From Ligilactobacillus sp900765635 (GTDB lineage Bacteria; Bacillota; Bacilli; Lactobacillales; Lactobacillaceae), in contig NZ_CASCJC010000001.1 of assembly GCF_949152225.1 (NCBI RefSeq), positions 744,001 to 808,000 of the forward strand: DNA of 64,000 bases, in the 5' to 3' direction. Positions 24,099 through 33,678 of the stretch are shown piece after piece. The notes under the pieces were generated by a model that saw only the letters and a program-made list of their open reading frames with translations, was not told the origin of the DNA and did not search any database. The translations under genes and the position numbers were made by a program. Positions within the stretch are counted from its first letter, which is position 1; each line of letters opens with the position of its first letter.

Positions 24099-25943
24099 TT
24101 GAAAACACGTGATGATATTCGCAACGTTGCTATTATTGCCCATGTTGACCATGGTAAAACAACGCTTGTTAACGAATTGCTTAAACAATCAAATACTTTA
24201 GACGATCATGCTCAAATCAGTGATCGTGCGATGGACTCTAACGATATTGAAAAAGAACGTGGAATTACCATTTTATCTAAAAATACTGCTGTTAAGTATA
24301 AAGATAAGCAAATCAATATTTTGGATACACCAGGACATGCCGACTTTGGGGGCGAAGTTGAACGTATCATGAAAATGGTTGATGGTGTTTTGTTAATCGT
24401 TGATGCTTTTGAAGGGACAATGCCACAAACGCGTTTTGTGTTAAAAAAGGCATTAGAACAACATTTAACACCAATTGTAATCATCAATAAAATCGACCGT
24501 CCAGGAGCTAGACCAGAAGAAGTTGTTGATGAAGTTTTAGATTTATTTATTGAATTAGGTGCAGATGAAGATCAATTAGATTTCCCCGTGATTTATGCTT
24601 CGGCTATGAATGGGACAACTTCTTTAGATCCAGATGTTGCTACACAAGCACACACAATGGATCCAATCTTTGATACAATTTTAGATGCTATTCCAGCTCC
24701 AATTGATAATTCAGAAGAACCATTGCAATTCCAAGTGGCAATGCTTGATTATAATGAGTTTGTGGGGCGTGTCGGAATCGGGCGCGTCTTTCGTGGAAGT
24801 GTTAAAGTCGGCGACAGCGTTACAGTTATGAAGCTTGATGGCTCTAAACAAAATTTCCGTGTAACTAAGTTATTTGGTTTCTTGGGCTTACAACGAATTG
24901 AAATTAATGAAGCTAAAGCTGGCGACTTAATCGCAGTTTCGGGGATGGATGATATTTTCGTTGGCGAAACCGTTTGTCCAGCTGATTCTCCAGAAGCTTT
25001 ACCAGTTTTACGAATCGATCCACCAACCTTACAAATGACCTTTATGACTAATAACTCACCGTTTGTGGGTCGTGAAGGTGATCATGTGACTGCACGTAAG
25101 TTAGAAGATCGCTTGAAAGTACAATTGCACACTGATGTTTCTTTACGCGTTGAAGATACTGAATCTCCAGATGCTTGGATTGTTTCAGGCCGTGGAGAAT
25201 TGCATTTATCAATTTTGATTGAAACCTTACGCCGTGAAGGTTTTGAATTAGCTGTATCTCGTCCAAAGGTTATTTATCGTGATATCGATGGAACATTATG
25301 TGAACCATTTGAAAATGTAGTAATCGATACACCTGATGAATACTCTGGTTCGGTAATTGACTCAATGGCACAACGCAAAGGTGAAATGGTTAACATGGAA
25401 ACCGGAAATAACGGGCAAACACGTTTGACATTCTCTACTCCAACACGTGGCTTGATCGGTTATGATTCACAATTCTTATCCATGACACGTGGGTATGGTA
25501 TCTTGAATCATACTTTTGCGGAATATAAACCAGTTATTAGAAATTGGGAACCAGGTCGTCGTAACGGTGCATTAGTATCTATCAACCAAGGTAAGGCTAC
25601 GACGTATGCTATCATGGGTGTTGAAGGTCGTGGGACAATCTTTGTTGATCCAGGTACTGAAGTTTATGAGGGGATGATTGTGGGACAATCTTCACGTGAA
25701 CGTGATATTTCAGTTAATGTTACTAAAGGTAAGAACATGACAAACGTTCGCTCTGCGACTAAAGATCAAACCGCAACGATTAAAAAGCCAACTCATTTGA
25801 CTCTTGAAGAATCATTAGAATTCCTAAATGAAGATGAATTGTTAGAAATCACACCAGAAACAATTCGCTTACGCAAACGTACACTTGATACTAATATGCG
25901 TGAAAAAGAAGCTAAAAAGGCTAAAAAAGCAACGCAAGATTAA
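24099..25943 (+). CDS. typA: Ribosome-associated GTPase TypA/BipA
   Basis: Translational GTPase that binds the ribosome and helps 50S assembly and stress or cold adaptation. The 614-residue product has G1 AHVDHGKTT at 15-23, switch I ERGITI, G3 DTPGHADFGGE, G4 NKIDRPGA, and G5 YASAMNG. EF-G-like domains follow, with FVGRVGIGRVFRG and the C-terminal TypA domain TKGKNMTNVRSATKDQT. The start is TTG 24099, eight bases after AAAGGGAG. A basic low-complexity tail (KEAKKAKKATQD) closes it. It stands as a single-gene unit with its own terminator. Confidence 0.97.
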   Translation: MKTRDDIRNVAIIAHVDHGKTTLVNELLKQSNTLDDHAQISDRAMDSNDIEKERGITILSKNTAVKYKDKQINILDTPGHADFGGEVERIMKMVDGVLLIVDAFEGTMPQTRFVLKKALEQHLTPIVIINKIDRPGARPEEVVDEVLDLFIELGADEDQLDFPVIYASAMNGTTSLDPDVATQAHTMDPIFDTILDAIPAPIDNSEEPLQFQVAMLDYNEFVGRVGIGRVFRGSVKVGDSVTVMKLDGSKQNFRVTKLFGFLGLQRIEINEAKAGDLIAVSGMDDIFVGETVCPADSPEALPVLRIDPPTLQMTFMTNNSPFVGREGDHVTARKLEDRLKVQLHTDVSLRVEDTESPDAWIVSGRGELHLSILIETLRREGFELAVSRPKVIYRDIDGTLCEPFENVVIDTPDEYSGSVIDSMAQRKGEMVNMETGNNGQTRLTFSTPTRGLIGYDSQFLSMTRGYGILNHTFAEYKPVIRNWEPGRRNGALVSINQGKATTYAIMGVEGRGTIFVDPGTEVYEGMIVGQSSRERDISVNVTKGKNMTNVRSATKDQTATIKKPTHLTLEESLEFLNEDELLEITPETIRLRKRTLDTNMREKEAKKAKKATQD

Positions 25944-25950
25944 GAAGAGA

Positions 25951-25985
25951 AACTAGCTAGATAGTATTATTTAGCTAGTTTTTTT
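25951..25985 (+). terminator. Intrinsic terminator of typA
   Basis: Stem AACTAGCTA (25951-25959)/TAGCTAGTT (25972-25980) followed by a T run. Confidence 0.85.
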
Positions 25986-26172
25986 GTGTATTAGATTTTA
26001 AATGTTCGTTAATTAGAATCAAAATGAGATTTATTTTTGTTTTTATATTGCTTTTTGCAAGTTTTATCAGGATAATAAAAAAGAGTTTTCCCTTAAAAAG
26101 GAACCGATAACACACAACAATGAAAGAAAAATCTATGTTATAATTGATGGTAGTCATGAAAGGAGAAAGAAA

Positions 26173-26460
26173 ATGGGAGAAGCTGTTACAAAAAAAGAGG
26201 CACTTGCTGTTTTAGAACAAAGTGCTTGTGCAATTCGCCAACTTATTAGCAATCAAAGGTCGACTCTTTGTTTGACAGGTTGTCCAGCTTTTGAAGAAGT
26301 TGCGGATACAAGGTTGTTTGGCTTTGCTTGTGAAGTTAAATTTGCGGTGGCTTGTGATTTGATTTCATATCAAGAAGGACAACAGCTAATCCGCAAATTG
26401 GAGGACGAATTGGAAGAAATTAAGAAACAAGCTTTCAAAGACTCTGAAAATATCGAATAA
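26173..26460 (+). CDS. ylaN: YlaN family protein
   Basis: 95-residue protein of the YlaN family (DUF1507). In Bacillus and Staphylococcus it is linked to iron homeostasis through Fur and is essential under some conditions. Seen: EALAVLEQSACAIRQLI, a cysteine segment STLCLTGCPAFEEVADTRLFG, FACEVKFAVACDLIS, and a C-terminal charged helix. ATG 26173 follows AAAGGAGA; a perfect TATAAT lies at 26139-26144. It is followed 5 bases later by ftsW, the same order as ylaN-ftsW-pycA in B. subtilis. Confidence 0.92.
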   Translation: MGEAVTKKEALAVLEQSACAIRQLISNQRSTLCLTGCPAFEEVADTRLFGFACEVKFAVACDLISYQEGQQLIRKLEDELEEIKKQAFKDSENIE

Positions 26461-26465
26461 GTATT

Positions 26466-27677
26466 ATGATGAAAACTTTACGAAAAAAAATGAGCTTTTT
26501 TGATTACTACCTGTTTATTCCATATTTATTATTATCTATTATTGGAACTGTGATGGTTTATTCGGCTAGTTCAATCAGTCAGTTGTATTTAGGCGGAGGA
26601 TTTGATAGTTATCTATTAAAACAATTACTTTTTACTGTTTTAGGTGTGATTGTCTTTTTTATAGTCAGCTATCTTAATCAACGTATTTGGGCTAATATAA
26701 TGGTTGTAGAATTTGGTTATGTTGTTTTAATTGGATTATTGATATACGCTTTAGTATTTGGAACGGCTGTTAATGGTGCTAAAGGCTGGATTAATCTAGG
26801 GGCTTTTAGTATTCAACCTGCAGAATTATGTAAGGTTTATATTGCTATTTATGTGGCATGGTTTTGTGGTATGCGTCAAAAAATCGTCAATCAAGATATT
26901 ATTCCAACAAAGATAAACTTCTTAACTAGACCATATATTTTAGCTCTTATGATGATAATAATGTTGGGATTGATTTTAAAAGCGCCTGATACTGGTGGTT
27001 TTTTGATCAATTTCATGATTTTATTTATGATTTTATTGGCTGCTAGCAATTCACTAAAAATCGTTTTAGGTGGTTTAGTGGGGTTGCCAATTGCTTATAG
27101 TATATTATTGATAATATTGGCTAAAACAAAGCTTGGCACTCTTATGCCAGGATATGCTTATGGACGTATTTTGTCTTTTTTTGATCCTTTCAAGTATGCA
27201 ACCGAAACTGGTAAACAAGTAGTCAACTCTTATTATGCAATCAGTAATGGTGGGCTATTAGGACAAGGAATTGGGAATAGTATTCAAAAAAGAGGTTATC
27301 TACCAGAAGCTCACACCGATTTTATTTTGGCAATTATTTCAGAAGAGTTAGGTGCGATTGGTGTGACAGTTGTATTGGTGTTATTATGTTGGATTATCAT
27401 GCGCATCTTTTTGATAGGAATTCGTTCAAAAACAATATTTAATGCGTTGTTTTGTTATGGGATTGGAACTTTCTTTTTAATAGAAACCTTGTTAAATGTC
27501 GGCGCTGTTTGTGGCTTAGTACCTGTTACTGGTGTTACGCTACCATTTATTTCTTATGGTGGTTCTAGTATGTTGGTATTGTCGGCGGCTTTGGGAATGG
27601 TTGTTAATATTTCGATAAAACAAAAAAGAAAGCTAGAATTTGATGTGTTAGAAAAGAAACGTAAAAAATCAAGTTAA
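26466..27677 (+). CDS. ftsW: SEDS peptidoglycan polymerase FtsW
   Basis: Multi-spanning glycosyltransferase that polymerises lipid II at the septum together with a class B PBP. The 403-residue product has about ten hydrophobic segments and SEDS signatures: GWINLGAFSIQPAELCKVYIA, KAPDTGGFLINFMI, and GQGIGNSIQKRGYLPEAHTDFILAIISEELG. The C-terminal LPFISYGGSSMLVLS follows. RodA is the other possibility; the ylaN-ftsW-pyc order favours FtsW. There is no clear Shine-Dalgarno before ATG 26466/26469, so translation is probably coupled to ylaN. Confidence 0.92.
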   Translation: MMKTLRKKMSFFDYYLFIPYLLLSIIGTVMVYSASSISQLYLGGGFDSYLLKQLLFTVLGVIVFFIVSYLNQRIWANIMVVEFGYVVLIGLLIYALVFGTAVNGAKGWINLGAFSIQPAELCKVYIAIYVAWFCGMRQKIVNQDIIPTKINFLTRPYILALMMIIMLGLILKAPDTGGFLINFMILFMILLAASNSLKIVLGGLVGLPIAYSILLIILAKTKLGTLMPGYAYGRILSFFDPFKYATETGKQVVNSYYAISNGGLLGQGIGNSIQKRGYLPEAHTDFILAIISEELGAIGVTVVLVLLCWIIMRIFLIGIRSKTIFNALFCYGIGTFFLIETLLNVGAVCGLVPVTGVTLPFISYGGSSMLVLSAALGMVVNISIKQKRKLEFDVLEKKRKKSS

Positions 27678-27713
27678 AAACTACATTGATTTTTAGAAAG
27701 TGGTGTATAGGAA

Positions 27714-30700
27714 TTGAAGAAAATCTTAATTGCTAATCGTGGAGAAATTGCAATCCGTATAATTCGTGCATGTCATGAATTGAAATTAAAAACAGTAGCA
27801 GTTTATGCTAAAGAAGATGAATATGGTGTTCATCGTTTTAAGGCTGATGAAGCATATTTGATTGGAGAAGGTAAAAAACCAACTGATGCTTATTTAGATA
27901 TGGATGCAATCATTGCAGTTGCTCAAAAGACAGGAGCTGATGCAATTCATCCAGGCTATGGTTTTTTATCAGAAAATGAAGAATTTGCTCAAAAATGTTT
28001 AGATGCTGGAATTATTTTTGTGGGTCCAAACGTTGAACATTTAGCTGTTTTTGGTGATAAGATTCAAGCTAAAGAAGCAGCAATTAAGGCAGGATTAAAA
28101 ACAATTCCTGGTACAACAGATCCAGTTACTTCAATTACTGAAGTTCGTGAATTTGCTAAAGAACATGGGTATCCTATTATGGTTAAGGCGGCTTTGGGCG
28201 GCGGTGGCCGTGGGATGCGAATCGTGCACAATCCTAATCAACTAGAAGAAAGCTATAATCGTGCACGTAGCGAAGCAATGCAGTCGTTTGGTGACGATGA
28301 ATTGTATGTAGAAAAATACTTGGAGAATCCAAAACATATTGAAGTTCAAATTTTAGCTGATAAGCATGGTAATGTTTTACATTTGTTTGAACGTGATTGC
28401 TCAGTTCAACGGAGACATCAAAAAGTTATTGAAATTGCACCAAGTATCTCGCTTGATGAACAAAGACGAAATGAAATTTGTCAAGCTGCAGTACGTTTAA
28501 TGCAAAGTGTTAATTATTATAATGCCGGGACAGTTGAGTTTTTAGTGACGGCCGATGACTTTTATTTCATTGAAGTCAATCCGCGAGTACAAGTTGAACA
28601 TACAATTACGGAAATGATTACAGATATTGATATTGTCCAAAGTCAAATTCAAATTGCAGCGGGTAAAGATTTGTTTGCTGACTTACATTTACCTAAGCAA
28701 GAACAATTAAGCTATCATGGAACTGCTTTGCAATGCCGAATCACAACTGAAGATCCGGAAAATAACTTTATGCCAGATACCGGAAAGATTGAAACTTATC
28801 GTTCTCCTGGTGGATTTGGCGTACGCTTAGATGGTGGAAATGCGTATGCTGGTGCAGTTGTTACGCCGTTTTTTGATTCTTTATTAGTTAAAGCTTGTGT
28901 TCAAGCTAGATCATTTACCGAAGCGGTTGCTAAAATGGATCGTGTTTTACGTGAATTTAAGATCCTAGGTGTAAAAACTAATATTGATTTCATGCGCAAC
29001 GTTTTGAATCATCCAGTTTTTGCTAGTGGACAAGCACATACAACCTTTATTGATAATACACCTGAGTTATTTGAGATGAAACGTCAACAAAATACGGCAA
29101 ACATGTTGCTTAAATACATTGCAGATGTAACGGTTAATGGTTTTCCTGGAGCTAAGAAACATCCAAAAGTTTATGCGCCAGACATTAAATTATCTGAAGG
29201 TTTGCATGAATATTCCAACGGTGAAAATGCTAAACAAATTTTAGATACAAAAGGTGCTTTAGCAACGATGGAATGGGTCAAAGCACAAAAAGAAGTTCTT
29301 TTGACAGACACAACAATGCGTGATGCACATCAAAGCTTGTTTGCAACACGTATGCGTACTAAAGATATGGAACCTGTCATTAAATACTATGATCGTATTA
29401 TGCCAAATGTCTTTTCTGCTGAGGTTTGGGGCGGGGCAACCTTTGATGTGGCTTATCGCTTCTTAAATGAAGATCCATGGCAACGATTGAAGTTAATGCG
29501 CAAAAATATGCCACATACAATGTTGCAGATGCTATTTAGAGGTTCAAATGCTGTAGGATATAAAAACTATCCTGATAATGTCTTGCAAGAATTTATCAAG
29601 CAAAGTGCCCAAGACGGCATTGATGTCTTTAGAATCTTTGATAGTTTAAATTGGGTTAAACAAATGGAAAAAAGTATCCAATTTGTCCGTGATACTGGAA
29701 AGATTGCTGAAGGAACGATGTGTTATACGGGTGATATTTTAGATCCAAATGCGCATAAATATGATATTGCATATTACGTTAACTTAGCTAAAGATTTAGT
29801 GTCTGCTGGTTCGCAAATGATTGGAATCAAAGATATGGCAGGTTTGTTAAAACCACAAGCAGCTTATGAATTGATTAGTGCATTAAAAGAACAAATCGAT
29901 GTACCATTACACTTGCATACACATGATACAACTGGCAATGGGATTGCAACTTATATTCAAGCAACTAAAGCAGGGGTAGATATTGTTGATGTAGCTTCAA
30001 GTGCTTTATCTGGTACGACTAGTCAACCAAGTATTAGTAGCTTGTATTACGCATTAGCTGGTGATAAGCGTCAACCAAAATTAGATATTGATAACGTTGA
30101 AACGCTCAATCGTTACTGGAGCGGCATTAAACCATTTTATCAAGATTTCATGAATGGTATGACTTCACCACAAACAGATATTTATCAAACAGGAATGCCG
30201 GGTGGACAGTATTCTAATTTGCAACAACAAGCTAAGGCTTTAGGGATTACTGATTTTGAATTGGTGAAAGCTAAGTATCGCGAAGTTAATGAGCTTTTAG
30301 GTGATATCGTTAAGGTTACTCCAAGTTCTAAAGTTGTCGGCGATTTTGCTATCTTCATGATTCAAAATGATTTGGACAAAGATAACGTTTTGCAACGTGG
30401 TAAGTTATTAGACTTCCCGGAATCTGTTGTCGCATTTTTTGCCGGTGATTTAGGACAGCCTGTGGGTGGTTTTCCAATAGATTTACAAAAGGTAGTTTTA
30501 AAAGATAAAAAGCCAATCACCGTTCGTCCTGGTAGTTTAGCAACGCCAATTGATTTTGAGCATGAGACTCAAGTATTAGCAGAAAAGTTACGGCGTACTC
30601 CAAGTAAAGAAGAAGTTTTGAGTTACATTTTGTATCCTGAAGTATTCATGGGATATGAAGAAACTTCAGAAAAATTTGGCTTGATGCATATTTTGGATAC

Positions 30701-31145
30701 TCCAACCTTCTACCAAGGAATGCGTCCAGGAGAAACATTGCATGTTAAGGCTTCTGAAGGCAAATCGATGATTGTTCGGTTAGAGTCTATTTCAGATGCT
30801 GATGATGATGGTAACCGCAGTTTATTCTTCTCATTAAATGGACAAACTTTAGCGATTGTAACGCATGATAAGAGCAAAAAAGCTAAAGGACGAAAGGTTC
30901 CAAAAGCAGAACCGACAAATCGTAATCATATTGGAGCAACCTTGAGCGGTTCTGTATTAGAGATGTTAGTTCAAAAAAATCAAATTGTTCAAAAGGGTGA
31001 AGCTTTGGTGGTAACTGAGGCTATGAAGATGGAAACAACCATTAAAGCACCATTTGATGGTAAAGTAACACATATTTACGTCAAAAATGGTGATTTGCTA
31101 GAAAGTCAAGATTTATTGTTAGAATTAGAACCTGTTAAAAACTAG
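27714..31145 (+). CDS. pyc: Pyruvate carboxylase
   Basis: Biotin enzyme carboxylating pyruvate to oxaloacetate with ATP and bicarbonate; in lactic acid bacteria it supplies aspartate-family precursors (compare asd, dapA, dapF here). The 1143-residue single chain has biotin carboxylase (KILIANRGEIAIRIIRAC; KAALGGGGRGMR near 160; EFLVTADDFYFIEVNPRVQVEH), then carboxyltransferase (TDTTMRDAHQSLFATRMRT; HLHTHDTTGNG), and a biotinyl domain with VVTEAMKMETT (biotinylated Lys about 1105). The start is TTG 27714 with a poor Shine-Dalgarno. Length is standard. Confidence 0.98.
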   Translation: MKKILIANRGEIAIRIIRACHELKLKTVAVYAKEDEYGVHRFKADEAYLIGEGKKPTDAYLDMDAIIAVAQKTGADAIHPGYGFLSENEEFAQKCLDAGIIFVGPNVEHLAVFGDKIQAKEAAIKAGLKTIPGTTDPVTSITEVREFAKEHGYPIMVKAALGGGGRGMRIVHNPNQLEESYNRARSEAMQSFGDDELYVEKYLENPKHIEVQILADKHGNVLHLFERDCSVQRRHQKVIEIAPSISLDEQRRNEICQAAVRLMQSVNYYNAGTVEFLVTADDFYFIEVNPRVQVEHTITEMITDIDIVQSQIQIAAGKDLFADLHLPKQEQLSYHGTALQCRITTEDPENNFMPDTGKIETYRSPGGFGVRLDGGNAYAGAVVTPFFDSLLVKACVQARSFTEAVAKMDRVLREFKILGVKTNIDFMRNVLNHPVFASGQAHTTFIDNTPELFEMKRQQNTANMLLKYIADVTVNGFPGAKKHPKVYAPDIKLSEGLHEYSNGENAKQILDTKGALATMEWVKAQKEVLLTDTTMRDAHQSLFATRMRTKDMEPVIKYYDRIMPNVFSAEVWGGATFDVAYRFLNEDPWQRLKLMRKNMPHTMLQMLFRGSNAVGYKNYPDNVLQEFIKQSAQDGIDVFRIFDSLNWVKQMEKSIQFVRDTGKIAEGTMCYTGDILDPNAHKYDIAYYVNLAKDLVSAGSQMIGIKDMAGLLKPQAAYELISALKEQIDVPLHLHTHDTTGNGIATYIQATKAGVDIVDVASSALSGTTSQPSISSLYYALAGDKRQPKLDIDNVETLNRYWSGIKPFYQDFMNGMTSPQTDIYQTGMPGGQYSNLQQQAKALGITDFELVKAKYREVNELLGDIVKVTPSSKVVGDFAIFMIQNDLDKDNVLQRGKLLDFPESVVAFFAGDLGQPVGGFPIDLQKVVLKDKKPITVRPGSLATPIDFEHETQVLAEKLRRTPSKEEVLSYILYPEVFMGYEETSEKFGLMHILDTPTFYQGMRPGETLHVKASEGKSMIVRLESISDADDDGNRSLFFSLNGQTLAIVTHDKSKKAKGRKVPKAEPTNRNHIGATLSGSVLEMLVQKNQIVQKGEALVVTEAMKMETTIKAPFDGKVTHIYVKNGDLLESQDLLLELEPVKN

Positions 31146-31158
31146 TTTCGGAGGGTAT

Positions 31159-32259
31159 ATGAAGCGCGCGTTTTGGCAATTTTGGGGGATATTTTTGTTA
31201 GTTTTGCTAACTAGTTATTTATTTACGGCGCTAGAACAACAAAACAGCCCACAAGTTAAACAAACAAAACACGATATAACACAAGTTAAATTAACCTCAC
31301 CTAAGATTGATAAGATTAAAACAACAGAATTAGCTCAATATGTGGGAATGTCTAGTCGGCATTTTCAAGAAAAATTTGGGCAGCCTACCCTAACTTATCA
31401 GACGGCTGAAAATATGCAATGGTGGTTGTATAATTTTGATTCACAAGATTATTTAAGAGTCGGAATTGATAATTATACTAATCAAATTAGCTCGCTTTTT
31501 ATTGTAGGTGAAAGGCAAGACATTGCACCATTTAGTATGGGGATGAGTTTTAAACAGCTTTTGAAGTTGAGTACTTTTTATGCTAATTTTGAAATAACAG
31601 CAAATGAACAAAAATTTCAATTAGAGTTATCAGAATCGGATATGAACACACATCCATTGATTGCTTTTGCAAATAATAGCTATGCAATTTGTTATCTAGA
31701 GCCAAAAACAAAGAAGTTATATGCATTAGAATATCTCAACGCAACTGAATTGTTACGTAAAGGATTTTATACTGTTTTATCTAAAACACCTTTACCAGTA
31801 GAATTTGGTGGTCAAGTAACCTGGGATGATTTATCCAAAGCAGTACCAGAAGATTTTTGGCAAACATTGAATGTAAAGACAGCTCTGGCTAAAAAGCAGT
31901 CATTAATTAAAGATGAGCAGTTGACTGATTTAGCAATGAAGACTATGACAACGTTAAAGCAAACACCTAAAGCTTTCTTGAATAAGAAACAGCAAAAAGC
32001 ACTTCAAAATATGCAAAATGATGAATTTTCGCAAGTAACTAAGATAGATATATCTGATGATTCTGATTTTAACAAAAAAATGCTGACGGATTTTAAAGAA
32101 GATGTTGCTTTAAATATCTATGTGTTAGGTCCAGTTTTTTCAGCTCAAGATTTATTTACAGATAGTACTTTTTATGCAAGTACAAAAGAGTTTTTAAATG
32201 CTAAAAGGCTAGGAATTGCTTATGATAAAGGGCTTTTAGTGGTTGTGACTGGTCAGTGA
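31159..32259 (+). CDS. CAP-associated domain protein (YlbC-like), membrane-anchored
   Basis: 366-residue protein with one N-terminal membrane helix (FWQFWGIFLLVLLTSYLFTA) and an extracytoplasmic body. Residues about 50-190 resemble the CAP-associated N-domain of B. subtilis YlbC: VGMSSRHFQEKFGQP, WWLYNFDSQDYLRVGID, IVGERQDIAPFSMGMSFKQL, and CYLEPKTKKLYALEY. The C-terminal part ends in GIAYDKGLLVVVTGQ but lacks the typical CAP/SCP motifs that I can recognise. The position between pyc and ylbG matches the ylb cluster of Bacillus. Function unknown. Start ATG 31159 after GGAGG. Confidence 0.75.
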   Translation: MKRAFWQFWGIFLLVLLTSYLFTALEQQNSPQVKQTKHDITQVKLTSPKIDKIKTTELAQYVGMSSRHFQEKFGQPTLTYQTAENMQWWLYNFDSQDYLRVGIDNYTNQISSLFIVGERQDIAPFSMGMSFKQLLKLSTFYANFEITANEQKFQLELSESDMNTHPLIAFANNSYAICYLEPKTKKLYALEYLNATELLRKGFYTVLSKTPLPVEFGGQVTWDDLSKAVPEDFWQTLNVKTALAKKQSLIKDEQLTDLAMKTMTTLKQTPKAFLNKKQQKALQNMQNDEFSQVTKIDISDDSDFNKKMLTDFKEDVALNIYVLGPVFSAQDLFTDSTFYASTKEFLNAKRLGIAYDKGLLVVVTGQ

Positions 32260-32284
32260 GGTTTAAAAAGTGAGGTGGATGTTG

Positions 32285-32569
32285 ATGGAATTTGAGATTA
32301 AACAACGCCAAAGTATTATTGTTTATTTGCAACATTTAAAGCAAAGCAAGCAACTTAGAAAGTATGGTAGTATTCAATATGTTTCTAGAAAGATGAAGTA
32401 TGCTGTTTTGTATTTGGATAAAGAAGATGTTGCACAAACGGTAGCAAAACTAGAACAACTACGCTTTGTAAAGCAAGTATTACTTTCACCACGAGCGGAG
32501 TTAAGAGAAAAATATACTGCTGAATTATATCGATTGACAGATGAAGATCGAGATAAAATCAAGAGATAA
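32285..32569 (+). CDS. ylbG: YlbG family protein (UPF0298)
   Basis: Small cytoplasmic protein, 94 residues from ATG 32285, which lies seven bases after GAGGTG; longer versions starting at 32270 or 32279 have no usable site. Seen: EFEIKQRQSIIVYLQHLKQ, LRKYGSIQYVSRKMKYAVLYLD, and FVKQVLLSPRAELREKY, the DUF2129 pattern. Biochemical function is unknown. It precedes rsmD, as in Bacillus. Confidence 0.88.
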   Translation: MEFEIKQRQSIIVYLQHLKQSKQLRKYGSIQYVSRKMKYAVLYLDKEDVAQTVAKLEQLRFVKQVLLSPRAELREKYTAELYRLTDEDRDKIKR

Positions 32570-32583
32570 AGAGTGATGAAAAA

Positions 32584-33138
32584 ATGAGAATTGTTGCAGG
32601 TGAATATGGCGGTCGCAAGCTAAAGGCAGTTCCAGGAATGAAAACTAGACCAACTACAGATAAGGTTAAAGAAGCAATGTTTAACATTATGGGACCTTAT
32701 TTTGCAGGGGGTGTGGCCTTAGATTTATTTGCTGGTAGTGGAGGTTTGAGTATTGAAGCGGTTTCAAGAGGTGTTGAGCATGCTTATCTAGTAGATCGAC
32801 AATATCAAGCAATTAAAACAATTAAAGAAAATATTGAGGTTACTAAACAACCGGAACGATTTACTGTTTTAAAAGCGGATGCGCAAAGAATCCTATCTCA
32901 GTTTAGTGAACAGGGGCTACACTTTGATTATATTTTTTTAGATCCACCGTATAAACAACAACAAATCCTTGCATTATTAGGGCAAATGGTTCAAAAACAA
33001 TTATTAGCGACAGATGCCATTATTGTTTGTGAGACAGATCAAGAAGCTAAACTTCCAGATCAATTACCGGGTTTTGAATGTTTTAGACAAGCAGATTATG
33101 GCATTACAAGATTAACTTTTTATCGTTATCAAAAATGA
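32584..33138 (+). CDS. rsmD: 16S rRNA (guanine966-N2)-methyltransferase RsmD
   Basis: SAM-dependent methyltransferase acting on 16S rRNA during small-subunit assembly. The 184-residue product has the family start MRIVAGEYGGRKL and TRPTTDKVKEAMFNI. The SAM-binding loop is ALDLFAGSGGLSIEAVSRG near 40-58, and the catalytic motif is FLDPPYK near 120. Start ATG 32584, 14 bases after ylbG. coaD follows, forming the conserved rsmD-coaD pair. Confidence 0.96.
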   Translation: MRIVAGEYGGRKLKAVPGMKTRPTTDKVKEAMFNIMGPYFAGGVALDLFAGSGGLSIEAVSRGVEHAYLVDRQYQAIKTIKENIEVTKQPERFTVLKADAQRILSQFSEQGLHFDYIFLDPPYKQQQILALLGQMVQKQLLATDAIIVCETDQEAKLPDQLPGFECFRQADYGITRLTFYRYQK

Positions 33139-33192
33139 ATTTTTTAAATTAAAGCAAGAAAGGAAATGCTATATTAATAGCAAAAAGCAAGT

Positions 33193-33678
33193 ATGAAAGC
33201 AATTTTTCCGGGAAGTTTTGATCCAATAACAAATGGACATTTGGATTTAATTAAAAGAGCTAGCTTGATGTTTGATGAAGTAATAGTGGCTTTATTGACT
33301 AATAGTAGTAAACAAGGCTTCTTTACACTGGAAGAAAAGATAATTCTAACTAAAAAAGCAGTCGCAGATATTAAAAATGTTTCTGTTATTAGTGCAAAAG
33401 ATGAATTGACAGTTGAAGTGGCTAAACGTTTGCATGCAGATGTGATGATAAGAGGTGTACGTAGTGTCAAGGATTTTGAATATGAACAAGAAATAGCTTT
33501 GATTAATAAACAACTAGCACCAGAAATTGAGACGGTTTTGTTGTTAGCTAATCCACAATACAGTGTAGTTTCTTCTAGTATGATTAAAGAAATCGCCAAA
33601 TTCGGCGGAACAATAGAAAATTTTGTTTGTTCAGAAGTACAACAAGCTTTATTAAGAAAGTGGGCTGAGAAAGATTAA
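33193..33678 (+). CDS. coaD: Phosphopantetheine adenylyltransferase
   Basis: Transfers AMP from ATP to 4'-phosphopantetheine, the penultimate step of coenzyme A synthesis. The 161-residue product has the nucleotidyltransferase motif GSFDPITNGHLDLI (HxGH variant TNGH) at 8-21, MIRGVRSVKDFEYE near 88, and the C-terminal ISSR-like VVSSSMIKEIA. ATG 33193 lacks a near Shine-Dalgarno. AAAGG at 33159 precedes a tiny frame ATG-CTA-TAT-TAA (33166-33177) instead (see findings). It overlaps the likely start of the next gene. Confidence 0.95.
   Translation: MKAIFPGSFDPITNGHLDLIKRASLMFDEVIVALLTNSSKQGFFTLEEKIILTKKAVADIKNVSVISAKDELTVEVAKRLHADVMIRGVRSVKDFEYEQEIALINKQLAPEIETVLLLANPQYSVVSSSMIKEIAKFGGTIENFVCSEVQQALLRKWAEKD

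Noticed and set aside
24212..24487. Minus-strand frame inside typA (and similar frames inside ftsZ, pnp, clpX, rnjB, tuf)
   Set aside because: These are frames antisense to strongly conserved genes, with no ribosome-binding sites and no protein-like motifs; they arise from codon bias.
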